A stretch of 64,000 nt of DNA from the NCBI GenBank assembly GCA_944474755.1, contig OX104112.1:64325640-64389639 (forward strand), in the 5' to 3' direction. Positions within the stretch are counted from its first letter, which is position 1, and every line of letters begins with the position of its first letter. Below are positions 33,464 to 45,413 of the stretch, one piece after another. The DNA comes from Limnoperna fortunei. Lineage: Eukaryota; Mollusca; Bivalvia; Mytilida; Modiolidae. The notes under the pieces were generated by a model. The model ran no database searches. It saw only the letters and a list, made by a program, of their open reading frames with translations, and was not told the DNA's origin. Position numbers and translations under genes: made by a program.

Positions 33464-34139
33464 ATATTTTAAATTCAACATTATGGAAATACGAAATGGA
33501 CAATGTTCACTGTCGACAAGCGGATTATCGTAACTGAAATTACGATGATCCCAAAATGGCGACGGGAAAAACCGGTAAGATAAACATTTCCTTTTTCTTC
33601 ATTTAATACCCAATGACACACAGCCATACTTAGCCAATGTGAAGGTCTTTTGACCAGTAATTACTACAAATATGATTTTGATCAACATCCATCCGTTTTG
33701 GAGATATCCACAACGGGAAAATGTGGCAAGATCGTCGTAACGCAGATGTCGGATTATCATAACTTTAAAATTTATTAAAAAATGATCATCTTATCTCCAA
33801 AAAATTGAAAAGTATTATCGTAACTCTTCAACTAGTTGCAGAAAAAATACAGCAAAAAATATCAATAGAAATACGCCACTCGTTACAACTTCTTCCGATT
33901 CCGTATCGGGATTCAATTAGAACTGCTTATAAGCTGTGCTCAACGAAGGAGTATATTAATATCTCTAGTACTCTATTGAGGCCGTCATTTTAATTTATGT
34001 TTCGGAGTGACGTATATTAAAACTACGCTACGCGGAATATACAATGTGCAAAACGGAAATTTTGTTATCCCTCGATGGAGAAAATTTTGTTTGTAGTTAA
34101 TCCTTAAATCAACACTATAGCCGAACTAATAGCATAGGG

Positions 34140-34285
34140 ACTACTCTTCCAGCTATCCGGACAAATAGTCTCATAGCTTTTTTCCGGCTAGCCAGACGAA
34201 TAGCCTCGTAGCTATTTCTCCGGCTAGCCCGAAAAATAGCGACTTTAAACGTAGTGGCTATTTTTCTGGCTAGCCGGACAAATAG
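34140..34285 (+). repeat. Degenerate tandem GGCTAGCC repeats
   Basis: Four imperfect copies of a ~38-bp unit with tccggctagcc and gacaaatagc. The GGCTAGCC core is palindromic, giving small hairpins. Confidence 0.7.
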
Positions 34286-35045
34286 CCAATCTGTTATATT
34301 TAAGCTTTCGAAATGTACAACAACAAATATTACTGACGTTTTTAATTTTGTATTTAATGAAAGTATCTACCGCATCATTTCTGATCCCCCCGTCTAGAAA
34401 ATATTTTGCATTCACACATTTTCGACTTTTTTGTATACAGACAAAAATAAATAAATGCGTAAATACGATGGATTTTTCAAACAAGTTCGAATTGTGAAAA
34501 GTTTTTGTTTGAGTCTTATATATCCCCCGCACTTGTATTTTCTTTCATATCAACATTTTTTTAGAACGAATTTTCCCCCACTTGTAAAAAATGAATCATT
34601 GTTCACGAATTCTGAATTTTAAATTAAAAAAAAATCGTCGCTTGCGCATTTTTTCATAACTTGTTCGACGAACTATTAAAGTAATTTGAAGAGGCCTTAT
34701 TAAAATGTATTACCATCTAAACTGTTAAGCGAAATATCCTAAAAGCAAACGTTTCAACTATATTTGGAAAATCATGTATTGTTTTTTTTTACAATTATGG
34801 AACTTTACGAAATGTACTACATTAAATTTGAGACTTATGGTTTGATATAGTAGTAATAAAGCTTTCTTAATTAGTGGAAGTGTTGATCATATAATTAATT
34901 CAAATAAATAGCATATTAATCATGCAAATATTCGTATATAAAGTTTTATTTACAAAATACAGATTTAAATCTAACTTATATCAAATATGATCAGGAACCT
35001 ATAAATCCGTTTTTAGTTAAAAAGGGGACGACCATTTGATTCCTA

Positions 35046-35142
35046 TTAGAACGAATAATCGTACGCTCGCTTTTTTTTGGCGAGATTAATCCTACAAATC
35101 AACAAACTAACTTCTGAATATAACGGCAGTAAAATTCGGCCT
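35046..35142 (+). repeat. Dispersed repeat, inverse copy at 60640-60740
   Basis: ttagaacgaataatcgt ... tataacggcagtaaaattcg (ending gcct) matches the reverse complement of about 60644-60738. Function unknown. Confidence 0.8.
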
Positions 35143-35169
35143 AGATTCCTAAAGGCTGCAGTTTTTGTA

Positions 35170-36127
35170 ATTTTCTTGCCTTCCCTTTTCAAATATGTTT
35201 TGAATAAAGCACATACTGTATCGAATTATGTTGAAATTGTTGTTTTCTTTGTGAGATAGTTAGCTTTGTGCATTTATCAGGATGAAAGCCATGAGCCAGT
35301 CAGCTTCCCATTGAGCTGCTGCGTTTAGGTCTGGTATTCATACAAATTTTCTGTCGTGGATACAGCATAGGATTTGTGGTACCATGGATACAGCATACGA
35401 TTTGTGGTACCATGTATACAGCATACGATTTCTGCTAGCATTGAAAAACATAGGATTTGTGCTAACATGGATACAGCATAGGATTTGTGGTACATATCAT
35501 GGATACAACATAGGATTTATGGTACCATGGATACAGCATAGGATTTGTGGTACCACGGATACAAGATACGATTTGTGGTACATGGATACAGCATACGATT
35601 TGTGCTACCATTGATACACATAGGATTTGTGCTAACATGGATACAGCATAGGATTTGTGGTACATATCATGGATACAGCATAGGATTTATGGTACCATGG
35701 ATACAGCATAGGATTTATGGTACCATGGATACAGCATAGGATTTGTGGTACCATAGATACAGCATAGGATTTATGGTACCATTGAAACAGCATAGGATTT
35801 ATGGTACCATGGATACAGCATAGGATTTATGGCACCATGGATACAGCATAGGAATTGTTATACCATGGATACAGCATTGGATTTGTGGTACCATGGATAC
35901 AGCATATAGGATTAGTGGTACCATGGATACAGCATAGGATTTATGGTACCATGGATACAGCATAGGATTTATGGTACCATGGATACAGCTCATGATTTAT
36001 GGTACCATGGATACAGCATATGATTTATGGTACCATGGAAACAGCATACGATTTGTGCTACCATGGATACAGCATAGGATATTTTGCCTTCCCTTTTTAA
36101 ATATGTTTTGAATAAAGCACATACTTT
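35170..36127 (+). repeat. Direct repeats bracketing the minisatellite
   Basis: ttgccttccctttt-aaatatg followed by ttttgaataaagcacatac occurs at 35176-35217 and again at 36085-36124. The array therefore lies between two copies of the same ~45-bp sequence. Confidence 0.85.
35350..36080 (+). repeat. 28-bp minisatellite (~26 units)
   Basis: The consensus ggatacagcataggatttat followed by ggtaccat repeats with a 28-bp period, with a few indels. Reading frames in it are artefacts. It lies inside the long inverted-repeat element. Confidence 0.95.
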
Positions 36128-37905
36128 TCGAATATAATACGGCATATGAAAATCGTTAAGGGGTGAAAAATGAAAAATTTTGAAACCATTTACAAACACA
36201 ACACAAGCACAAACTTCCAGCTCAAATTGTTTCCCCTTATCGCATGCAAAAAAATACTTACTACGATTACAGTTTCATCAGAATTTATCGCCGTCTCCCT
36301 GTACTCTTACAATCCAAAGAATCAGAATTAATGGATAGAAATCATGTGTTTCTCAATATTTGAATTGAAAAAAATATTTTGGAACAATAAAAAGTACGGA
36401 GGTTATCATGTTAGCCGGGTTTCAACTTTTCACGGAAAGGTAGCAGTTAAAATTATAACCATTTTGTGTGGCTATGGTGAGAACAGTCTCCGCTTATATA
36501 TTTAAAAATATCTTGTTCATAGCGTACCTAACAAGCACGAGAAAATACTTTCCACCGTGGTTTCGACTTTTGATTTCTATTTCATACCATTGAGATATGT
36601 CAATAACCTATGCTGAAAAAAATATGTCCAGTTATCAAGACAGTTGCGAAATTGTTTTCATTTCATATTAGTAATAGCAATGTTACCATAATCAGTATCC
36701 CGCGTTACTATATCCTTCACAGAAAAATATTCGCGTTACGACGATCTTGGAACATTTTTCTGTCGTAGATAACTCTAAAACGAATGAATGTTAATTAGAA
36801 TCATATTAATAGTAAATTACTGGTCATATGACCTTCACAATGGCTAATTTTGGCTGTGTGTCATTAGGTATTAAATGAAGAAAACGGAAATGTTTATCTT
36901 TAATACCGTTTTTTCCCGTCGCCATTTTGGGATCATCGTAATTTCTCAGCTGTTGAGTATTTAAAGGAAATTAAAATATTCACTATTGTAAACAAGTAAA
37001 CATTCCATTATAATTATCATAATTTATTAAAGAAGGGAAAATGAGTTCACTTTAATCTCAGGAGATCCACCCCAATTATTACACCTAGTATTAAAATATA
37101 CGCAAATTATAAGAATTATTAGAGAAAACAGCTGTTTTACCGAGTTCATTGGTGTACGAACTCGCCAACTTCCTCTCAAATTTAACATAATGCCCTTTGA
37201 TCTTCATTTAGTTCAGTTGGTGTCGTTCATACACCGATAAATTAGATTCCCCTTTGAACAACTTTATTTCTTTAGAACCATTTTTATATTTTGGGTATTA
37301 TATTTAATCAAAATGGTTAAAAAGAAATTAATGCGCCAATCAAAGCATACGGACAACATTATATTGTACAATTCCTTCATTTAAACATCTTCTATAAACT
37401 TATTCTTATATTCTGTTTGCTTATATAAAGCATATTATTTAAAAAGATATATGATGAAAGATAAAAGGTGCACATCTGAAATTAAAATTAGCACCCTTAA
37501 TTGTGTGATATATAGAAACCGGAAACCTAACAATTTAAATTGGTATGCGGTTCCAAGAGTTAAAATGTTATTAACATATTTATGGTCTTTTTTAGAGATC
37601 AATACCCAATCAAAACTACCAAACTCACGACCAAACTATAACTGACCTCTCTTTATAAAAGGAATCAGTTAAAACATAATACAATAAAATACAAACATCG
37701 GCTTGCCACCCCTAGCCGTTGCCATTTCTATTTTTTACAGATTATTTTAAATAAAAATTGTAAAAGTTGTAGCGCTAGACATTTGTGCAACAGATTGATT
37801 CATATATCGTTGCGGACATTAAGTTAAGTTGCTACGTGTACTTTTTTGGTAAAACACTCGAATTTCGGCCATTTTCGTTCATTTAGCAGTGAGGGTCGGT
37901 AGGAC

Positions 37906-38352
37906 CTTTTACGGGACAACGGGAAATGCTGATTTATTCGCCGGGAATTCGGGATTTAACAAATAAAACTGCGGGAATTCGGGATTTTTACATAGCGGGA
38001 TCCGGGAATGATCATTTTATTTCAACGGGAATACGGGATTTCTACTAAGCGGGATATGGTAAATTCATTTTATTTCATCGGGAAATCGGGAAACCCATGT
38101 ATCTCACAAACTTTCACTTTGATAAATCTTCGGGTAAGCCTTAAATCAATAACAGATCATGACAAACATAGTGCATGCGTAAATCACACATACATGCTAT
38201 AAAGTCACAATACGTTGCAATTACAGCATCATCCTTGTTCATCTACAGATCTGAGGCAAGTCGTCTGATTTTTGAACGGGAAAACGGGATTGATCAATTA
38301 TTTCACCGGGAAAACGGGATTTTGTATTAATTTTTACGGGAGTACGGGATGA
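37906..38352 (+). repeat. Degenerate CGGGAAnnCGGGATT repeats
   Basis: Clusters at 37910-38103 and 38272-38352 repeat cgggaattcgggattt-like units spaced by T-rich DNA. A poly-C run follows at 38366-38379. There is no coding potential and the base composition differs from the neighbouring DNA. Confidence 0.75.
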
Positions 38353-38379
38353 GACCCCTCCTACCCCCCCCCCCCCCCC

Positions 38380-39878
38380 AAGCAGTGTAAACAATGAATC
38401 CAAGGCTAAATTACTTTCAAAATATCGTGCATTTATTGCTCTAACCAAATGACTTCTAAATAATAAAATATAGTGCGTTGTTGAACCGACACACTTTCAT
38501 CACCGAAATTCGAGTGTACTAGTATACATAAAAGACCATAAAAACTATATGTCCATCAATTTTTATTTTACCAGGAACCTTTAAATAAATGTTAGCTATA
38601 CTAGTCCCAGATTATACGGTGCTCCCACGACACATCAGTAAAAGAGCAATTAAGGATCAAATTTTAATTAGATTGCACTGTATATTCTATTTGTATTACC
38701 GCAAGGGCGATAATTAGTTTTCGCGCACTTGCAGGTTTGTTTTGATTGTCGTTCCTGGAAACTATGGCGACAAGTAAATAATATACCTGCATTGTGGGTA
38801 AATTTCTTGTACGGCCATAATACCACACGCATTGGAATATGACAACTGAACAGGTTAACCGTTAATTTCCAGGATAACCGTAAAACAGTAATTGTGTGCG
38901 TCTTGTACAAATCAGGTAGAATATTTTACTTTTATTTCCAAGCTCGTATGACTCCTTCCAATTTTCAATAGTGACCGCAGAACACTTGAGTTGAAATATT
39001 TTTGACCGAGTTTCCTGGCTAATCGTAGCAGGTATACAGTAAATGGGTATTTAATATTGATGCCAATAAATCTCTTTCGTGTATCTGCTATCTGACAGAA
39101 GGTGCACTTTAAAGCGTTTGCATAGTCCATTGTAGAGTTTTGTCGCCAAATTACTCGCAGAGTATATCTGTGTGACAGGAGATATACTGAATTATAGCCA
39201 ACTGCGTTCTAGCAGGTACAGAAAATATAGCCTATTATACAGCCAGCTACTTCTTTAACTCACTTGAATCAACTGAACTAACGGTCGAGTACTAGCACTT
39301 CTTTCGCTCACTTAGTTGGAGAATAGATGGCTGGCTAGCAATACCAAGATCCTTTTTTTGATCATCGATTTTGACATAGTGTAAATTTATGCTCTACTTT
39401 ACGTCTGTAACATGGATATAAATAATAATAGGATCAGTAAAATAAAGGTTATATCATTGCAGCCTAATTTTACTAAAGGGGACCAAAATCATTTAGAGGG
39501 TAGCAAAACAACTCAGATCATAACAGCACCACTTGGACCATAGAATTTAGGACAACACAGCCCATATATATAATATTTTTGAATACTAAGATCAAATTAT
39601 AATAGCTAAATTTATTTTTGAAGAGAAAAATATTTAAAATTTTGAAAGATTTAAAGAGTTTTTTACAATTACAATTTCATTTGGAAACTAAAAAAATCTA
39701 GTCATTTATTTGTAAACAAGCATTTTCTATGTTCTACGTACGTTTTTTATAGTTACAAATATTATTGTTCTATTGGCATGTAAAATATATAAGTTTAATG
39801 TTAAAATTTAGATATTCAAAATACTGGTTTTACAGTGTGGGAAATAAAATTTTTGTTCAGCCTGCCATTCTGGCAAGC
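38380..39878. other. Intergenic, upstream of the JHY-like gene
   Basis: No supported gene. Short ORFs near 38670-39130 match no family known to me. Local CpG richness at 38690-38900 could mark a promoter. ggaacctttaaataaatg...ctatactagtcccag (38574-38610) recurs in related form at 61228-61250. 39205-39345 holds weak inverted pieces around cagccagcta / tggctggcta. Confidence 0.4.
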
Positions 39879-40140
39879 GGGGCCTCGGTGCCCGAATGGT
39901 TAAGGTAGTTTGTCTACTATTGATCATGTGGTCTGTCAACACTGACATTGTGGGTTCGATTCTGACTGCGGGCAGGGTGTACTCGACTCCAATCTTAATT
40001 GACAAGGATTTCCAGTTTTCCTACCGCAGGTCTTGGGGTTTTCTCCGGGTACTCCGGCTTCCTCCCCCAATAAAAACTGGACGCCATGATATAGCTGAAA
40101 AATTGCTGGTGTTAAACATAAAAAAACAAACAAACAAACA
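39879..40140 (+). mobile_element. tRNA-derived SINE copy, full length, forward
   Basis: The best forward copy. The tRNA-like head ggcctcggtgcccgaatggt carries box A, and gggttcgattc is box B. The body has taattgacaaggatttccag and cctcccccaataaaaactgg, and the tail is an (aaac)n run. The head resembles a class II (Leu/Ser-type) tRNA. Confidence 0.92.
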
Positions 40141-40142
40141 TT

Positions 40143-40281
40143 CTGTCAATCCTTGTCAATTAAGATTGGAGTCGCGTAAACCCTGCCTGCAGTGAGAATC
40201 AAACCCGCAATCTCAGTGTTGACAGACCACGTGATCAATAGTAGACAAACTACCTTAACCACTTGGCCACTGAGGCCCCCC
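40143..40281 (-). mobile_element. tRNA-derived SINE copy, 5' half, reverse
   Basis: Immediately follows the forward copy in opposite orientation: ccttgtcaattaagattgga ... ccacttggccactgaggccccc. Together they form a large inverted repeat. Confidence 0.9.
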
Positions 40282-41344
40282 ACACTCTTTTAACATACAT
40301 TTATCATTTGGAAAGCATGACTTGTAAATTTTTTCTTGAACTCGCCTCAAAATTTCAGCTTGCTAAACTGGCGAGTTGCAGATGAACTTAACTTGCCAAA
40401 ATTCTTCTTAACTCAATTTCAGCGAGTTGGCTAGTGACCGTTTCCCACACTGTTTTATTTACAATCCAATCTAAGCACGAGTTGTATTGAGAGATACTGA
40501 TTACTATATTGTTGTTTCAAGTATTTTTGCACATTGTTCAAAACTTAATTGATTTAGGTAGCCATTATAGGTTCCTGGTTCATATAGGGCATTAAAACAC
40601 TACTTTCAATGAGGATTATCAAACTAAACTCAGATATTCTCATAGAAAACATACCTGACTTATTGTTACAAGACCACCAGAATGCAGACCAGTTTACTTT
40701 TTAATGTAAGATGTTATGTTATACAAATTCTTGGTTTTCTTTTGATTTAAGTTTCAGTGCTGTTAGTGAATAATGACTACTGGAGTTTGATACATGTATG
40801 TGCATACAGTATTATAAAATATAGAGAAATAATGAAAACAAGTGCTACTACTTACTTGTATTTAATTATGATTTTATTTCAACAAAGAGACAGGCAGCAT
40901 GTCTTAAGTATTGGGGTTCAATAAAAAATATCACATTATTGAATTTTCTTGATGAAACATGATGGTAAAAAATGAATGGGGAGTCTTTTTTTTTTAATTT
41001 GAACAATGTCGAGACACTCTTATGTTTTTAAAATTTGATTTCCTCCTCCAAACATATTTAAAGTGTGTCTTTCATTGTGTTATAGTATTACAGAAGATGG
41101 TAATTTCATGTACAGATTTTTTATATAATAGATTTTCTGGTTTGAAGTATCCGTGGCATATTAAAATGGTTAGTGGACCTGATTATAAAGAGATGCATGG
41201 CAGTTCTTATGGTCAAATTTAAAAGATGATGAGTCATTGTATAATTTTACTGTGCTCAGAAACTTGTAAAGATGCTAGGAAAAACAACTAATGATATACA
41301 GTAAACAGTGCTTAAATTGCTTTTATAGGTGCCCAGCTTAAATG

Positions 41345-41599
41345 TGTTTTGTTTGTTTGCATGGTGTTTTACACCATTACTAGCAATTTTTCGGCTATAT
41401 CATAGCTAGTTTTTATAAGGGAGGAAGCTGGAGTACCTGCGAAAAACGTCTGGCAATCCTTATCAATTAAGATTGGAGGCAAGTGCACCCTGCCTACATT
41501 GAAACTACGGTAACCCACAACCTCAGTGTTTACAAACCATGTGATTAATAGTAGATGACTAACTACCTTAACCACTATAGCTAGATCACCAAGGCCTCC
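41345..41599 (-). mobile_element. tRNA-derived SINE copy, diverged
   Basis: Reverse orientation, from the (gtttg) tail and actagcaatttttcggctat to the head caccaaggcctcc. Lies about 350 bp upstream of the JHY-like start codon. Confidence 0.88.
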
Positions 41600-41907
41600 A
41601 CAGCTAAAATCTAAATAATGTTCGATTTATTCTACAGGTATGTTTGATATCATCTTAAAAAATGGAGAGATATACTTGTGACAACTGGTGACATGTTCCT
41701 AAAAGTCGATTAATTGGTTATTTGCAACGTTTAATTAGTTGATGATTTTGAACAAGTCTACAGCTACTAGTATTAGAACCCCAAATTTTTTTAATGTTCC
41801 AATTTTTATTATGTCATCATACTAAATATAGCTAGCATTCACTGACTTGTCCTTTTTTTATTTTCAGTTTATGTTGTATGTTTTTTAAAGTAGTTCTACA
41901 CTGAGGA

Positions 41908-41949
41908 ATGGCCTATGGTCATAATGGAGTTTGCCGAAAGGTAATATGA
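41908..41949 (+). promoter_or_regulatory. uORF overlapping the JHY-like start codon
   Basis: ATG at 41908 opens MAYGHNGVCRKVI and stops at TGA 41947-41949, overlapping the main ATG as ATGA (41946-41949). A second uORF, ATGGAGTTTGCCGAAAGGTAA (MEFAER), lies in another frame. Both could lower initiation at 41946. Confidence 0.6.
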
Positions 41950-44900
41950 GTGGAACTTATCGATCTGCTGTACAATCATCTGCTTCAGGGAGGATTAAAA
42001 CAGAAAATCCCGCTTTAGTCAAACTTTTGACAAGTGACTCACTAACTGACACCACAAGGTTCGTAGCTGCAGAGCACAAATCACCAGACCTTAAGCAACA
42101 CGCTTCTACTAACTCAGCCTCCAAACCAGTATTAAATAATTCTTTAAATAATAATGAGAACAATCAATTAAATAGTGACAATAACATAAGAGTTAATAAT
42201 ACATCCAATTCAAGACTTTCTCAGAAAGGTAGCCCAGAAAAGGACAATTTAGGAAAGAGGCCCAATGCCAGATATTCTGATGCAAATAGTCAAGAGAATT
42301 CAGAAACTGAAAAAAGACCAAACTCTGGATATTCTTTAAAAAACAGTCCAGATAACATAAATACACAGACAAGGCCAGATTCAAGATTCTCTGTGAAAAG
42401 TGAAAAGGCTGAAAAGAAAAAGGACAATTCTAATCACAGTTCTTGGGGAAATGTAGATGAATCTACAAATTTTTATTTGGAAAATGTTAATCAGATAGAA
42501 AAGACAGATTTTGATATAATATCCCAAGGTAGCATTACTCCGGTTAACATTGATGAACATAATACTTTAGAAGATAGCAATAATTTGGATGATAGATATA
42601 TTGACAAAGTGCAAACTTCTGATTCAATAGAACTAACAAGAAATTCATTGGGTAAAAATTTCCCATCCAAAATTGATTACTTAAAAGTTGAAAGAAGTGT
42701 AAGTCCAAGTTTTGAGAAAGCACATTCCAGGGATTCAAACAAAACTCCAGGTGGCACAAGTCAGAACTATAGTTATCACAGGCTTAAAGACTCTAGCACT
42801 TCTGCTTCTCAGCAGCACCCATCACATCTAGCCAGGTCTGCTAGTGAATTAATTGATGCACAAGGTGGTGGCGGGTTTGAAGCTGACAGTCTTGACATTG
42901 ACTCTGGTGTTGTACCAGATACCACAAGCTTTTTAGAGTCTGCACCTGACACTGGTAGAAAAACATATAGTGTTCCTACTCCTATCTCTCAGAATGCGCC
43001 TGTAATAAAATCTGCTGATTCTTCCAGATTTAGAGCAAACTCCAGGACCAGTCAAAGATCAGTGAACAGTGCTACTGGAATATCTGCACCAAAGTTTGAA
43101 AGAAACGAATCTCTTGTAAGTGACAACGGAATACCACCACCATCAAATATACAATATAATCTTCCAAGTAACCAAATTCAAGACAATTTCTCCCCTCCAA
43201 GAAAACCAGATCAAAGGAAAAGTGCTGTTTCATTTAAAGAACCTGTTATAACTAATTATCACAGTCATATAGAAGGTGTTGACACTGACGATTGGGATAC
43301 TCCTCGTGAAAGAGTGCCAACACCACACCCATCTTCACCTAAAAAATTTCAGGATTCATTAGATTTTGATTATAACAGCAGACTATCACCAGAGCCAACA
43401 CGTGAACTAGAATCTGGCATTCCTTCGGCATTATTTTCACAATCTGTTCCATCGGAATCAGCAGATTTAAATAATAGTGCTAAAAGTGGTTCTGGAAAAC
43501 CTGTGAAAAAGGTTTATATTGATTCGCCAACTTTTACAAAAGAAGAGGAAGAAGAATTTCGTTTTGTTGAAAGTAGAATTGATGAAATGAATGACGATTT
43601 AGAGGACACTGTACGGAGAATTGAAGAGCAAGGAAGTAGGTACCGTCAAGAAAGAGAAGCAATGAATGAAGAGGCTGCTAGGTTAAGGGCTGAAATTCAA
43701 GCCACTGAAGGTTATTCCAATTCATACAACAGTAGAAATGCCAGTGAAAGATATGGTCAACGAGATAGTTATTCGGACAATTATAGTAAGCCTATAACAC
43801 ATCCAAGTGATGAGATGGAATCAAGAAATTACGGTAGACAAGGTCCGAATAATGATTATAGGCAAGACAGATATCAAAATGGATATTCTGACAATGTTCC
43901 TAAATATGGTAATGTACGTGATTCAAGAGATCTTCATAATGAAAACAGATATGAGGATCGCAATGATGAGCGTAATTTGACAGACCGTAATGGTGAGGGT
44001 GGATATGCAAGAAATATGGGAGGGTATTCTCAAAAAAATGAATATTCAAATAAGCCAGACGATCAGTATGCTAGAAGGCAAGAGGATCAATATGCCAGAA
44101 GGCAGGATGATCAATATGCCAGAAGGCAAGATGATCAGTATTACGACAGACGAGGTGAATCACCGTCTCGTTTTCAAAATGGAGATGAGAGAACAGATGA
44201 AGAGCTGCAACGTGAAACCGAATATCAAGAAGATCTGCTTCATAGAGTTGAATCGGGGCAAAAACATGACTCAGAGTTAGTTATTCCACGAATACCTGTT
44301 GGAAATGAACAATTTAGAGATTCCCTTGATGAGAATGCTTACCATGATCAAAGAAATTATGTAAGAGACTCATTAGAGCCTGCTGGTTATGGCAAATGGG
44401 GAAATCCCCCTCCTAATCCATTTGGTCAAGGTCAAGGTGACAATGCTGGATATTTAAATCAGAAGGGAGATAGACCTGCTTACATGGATGATAATGATAC
44501 TGCAAGAATGGAACTTGTTCATCCAAAAGAACCAAAAGTAGATTATGTTGAAGAAAATAAATTCACTTATGGCCTTCCTCAGAATAAAAGTTATAAAACT
44601 CTGAAAATAAAGGAAAAAGAAGCAGAACAAAAACTATCTGAAATATTTATTCAACCAAAGAAACCAGTTAAAAAGCATAAAAGAACAATTCCTTTGTCAT
44701 CAGATGAAGAAAGGCGACCTCCTCTTTCAGAATTAGCTGCGAATGATGCTGATGGTGCAGAAGGGGTATGGGCTAAAAGATCTGCACAGTTGGCAAAGCA
44801 TAAAGATGGGAAGACAAAATCTGGGTCAGGAACTATCAAGAAGTCCAGGGGATTGCAAAAATACCCCAGTGATAGTGGGCTTCAACAGACAAGTCAAGGT

Positions 44901-45413
44901 CAGATTCACCCGGGTCAAGGCCGCATGTATGGTACTCCAACACGTAATCAGTATTTAGAACCCTTAGGATACAAACCTCAAATTTCTAAAGAGGAACCTA
45001 GGCAGTCACCTGTTTTTAGAGAAACAGGGTCTTACAAAAGACCCAGGGAATTGGAACCTATAAAAACTGAAATCATCACAGATGATGGACAAAAAATAAG
45101 TGTTGATATAAACTTGAAAGTATTAAGTCCAACGTCACAGCGGCGAATAAGATCTCATCCAGATGATGCTCCTGAATCAGGTCCTCCTTTTAACGTTCAC
45201 GCTGAAGTAGTGCAAAAGCAACCAGGTGACAGACGTCCAATTGGAGTACCATATCAACCTACATATCGAACAGCTGGTGAACAGTCCAACTCAGAAAGTC
45301 ATTATCAGAGTCATCCAAGTGACAGTCGCTCTCATACTAATCGACAGTCTCCTAACCACAGCCAGACAGGAAGTAGACAGTACCCAGAAAGCCAGCACAA
45401 CAGACAACACCAG
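41946..45413 (+). CDS. JHY: JHY-like coding exon 1 (3.47 kb)
   Basis: A single open exon of 1156 codons. ATG at 41946 (MSGTYRSAVQ) is the first in-frame Met; an in-frame TAA lies at 41922. The upstream acceptor-like TTATTTTCAG at about 41858-41867 suggests a separate 5' non-coding exon. Donor CAG|GTTAGT. If the intron is retained, a stop follows after VSGLM. Confidence 0.88.

Larger units (their letters stand above)
33537..36944. mobile_element. ~3.4-kb element bounded by ~210-bp inverted repeats
   Basis: The left arm (33537-33745) and right arm (36731-36944) are inverted, similar copies. Shared landmarks: aaattacgatgatcccaaaa + tggcgacgggaaaaa, catttaatacc-aatgacaca, and the terminal cgtcgtaacgc. 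The interior has no transposase ORF; it holds GGCTAGCC repeats (34140-34280), a 28-bp minisatellite and flanking duplications. It resembles a long-TIR non-autonomous transposon; exact borders are not fixed. Confidence 0.65.

Noticed and set aside
33545..33575. First exon starting ATGGCGACGGGAAAAACC with a GTAAGA-like donor
   Set aside because: It lies in an inverted-repeat arm, and the other arm lacks the donor. No downstream exon was recognised; kept only as a remark.
35384..36199. Several open frames in the 35.4-36.2 kb region
   Set aside because: They are readings of the 28-bp minisatellite in different frames.
38668..39130. Minus-strand 72- and 80-codon frames
   Set aside because: No recognisable family, splice context or codon pattern; length is within chance for this region.
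39879..39965. tRNA gene
   Set aside because: The box A and box B sequence belongs to a SINE head; stems are diverged and the SINE body follows directly.
43990..44280. Second-frame ORFs within the long JHY-like exon
   Set aside because: They are overlapping-frame shadows of the 1156-codon exon, helped by its tandem repeats.
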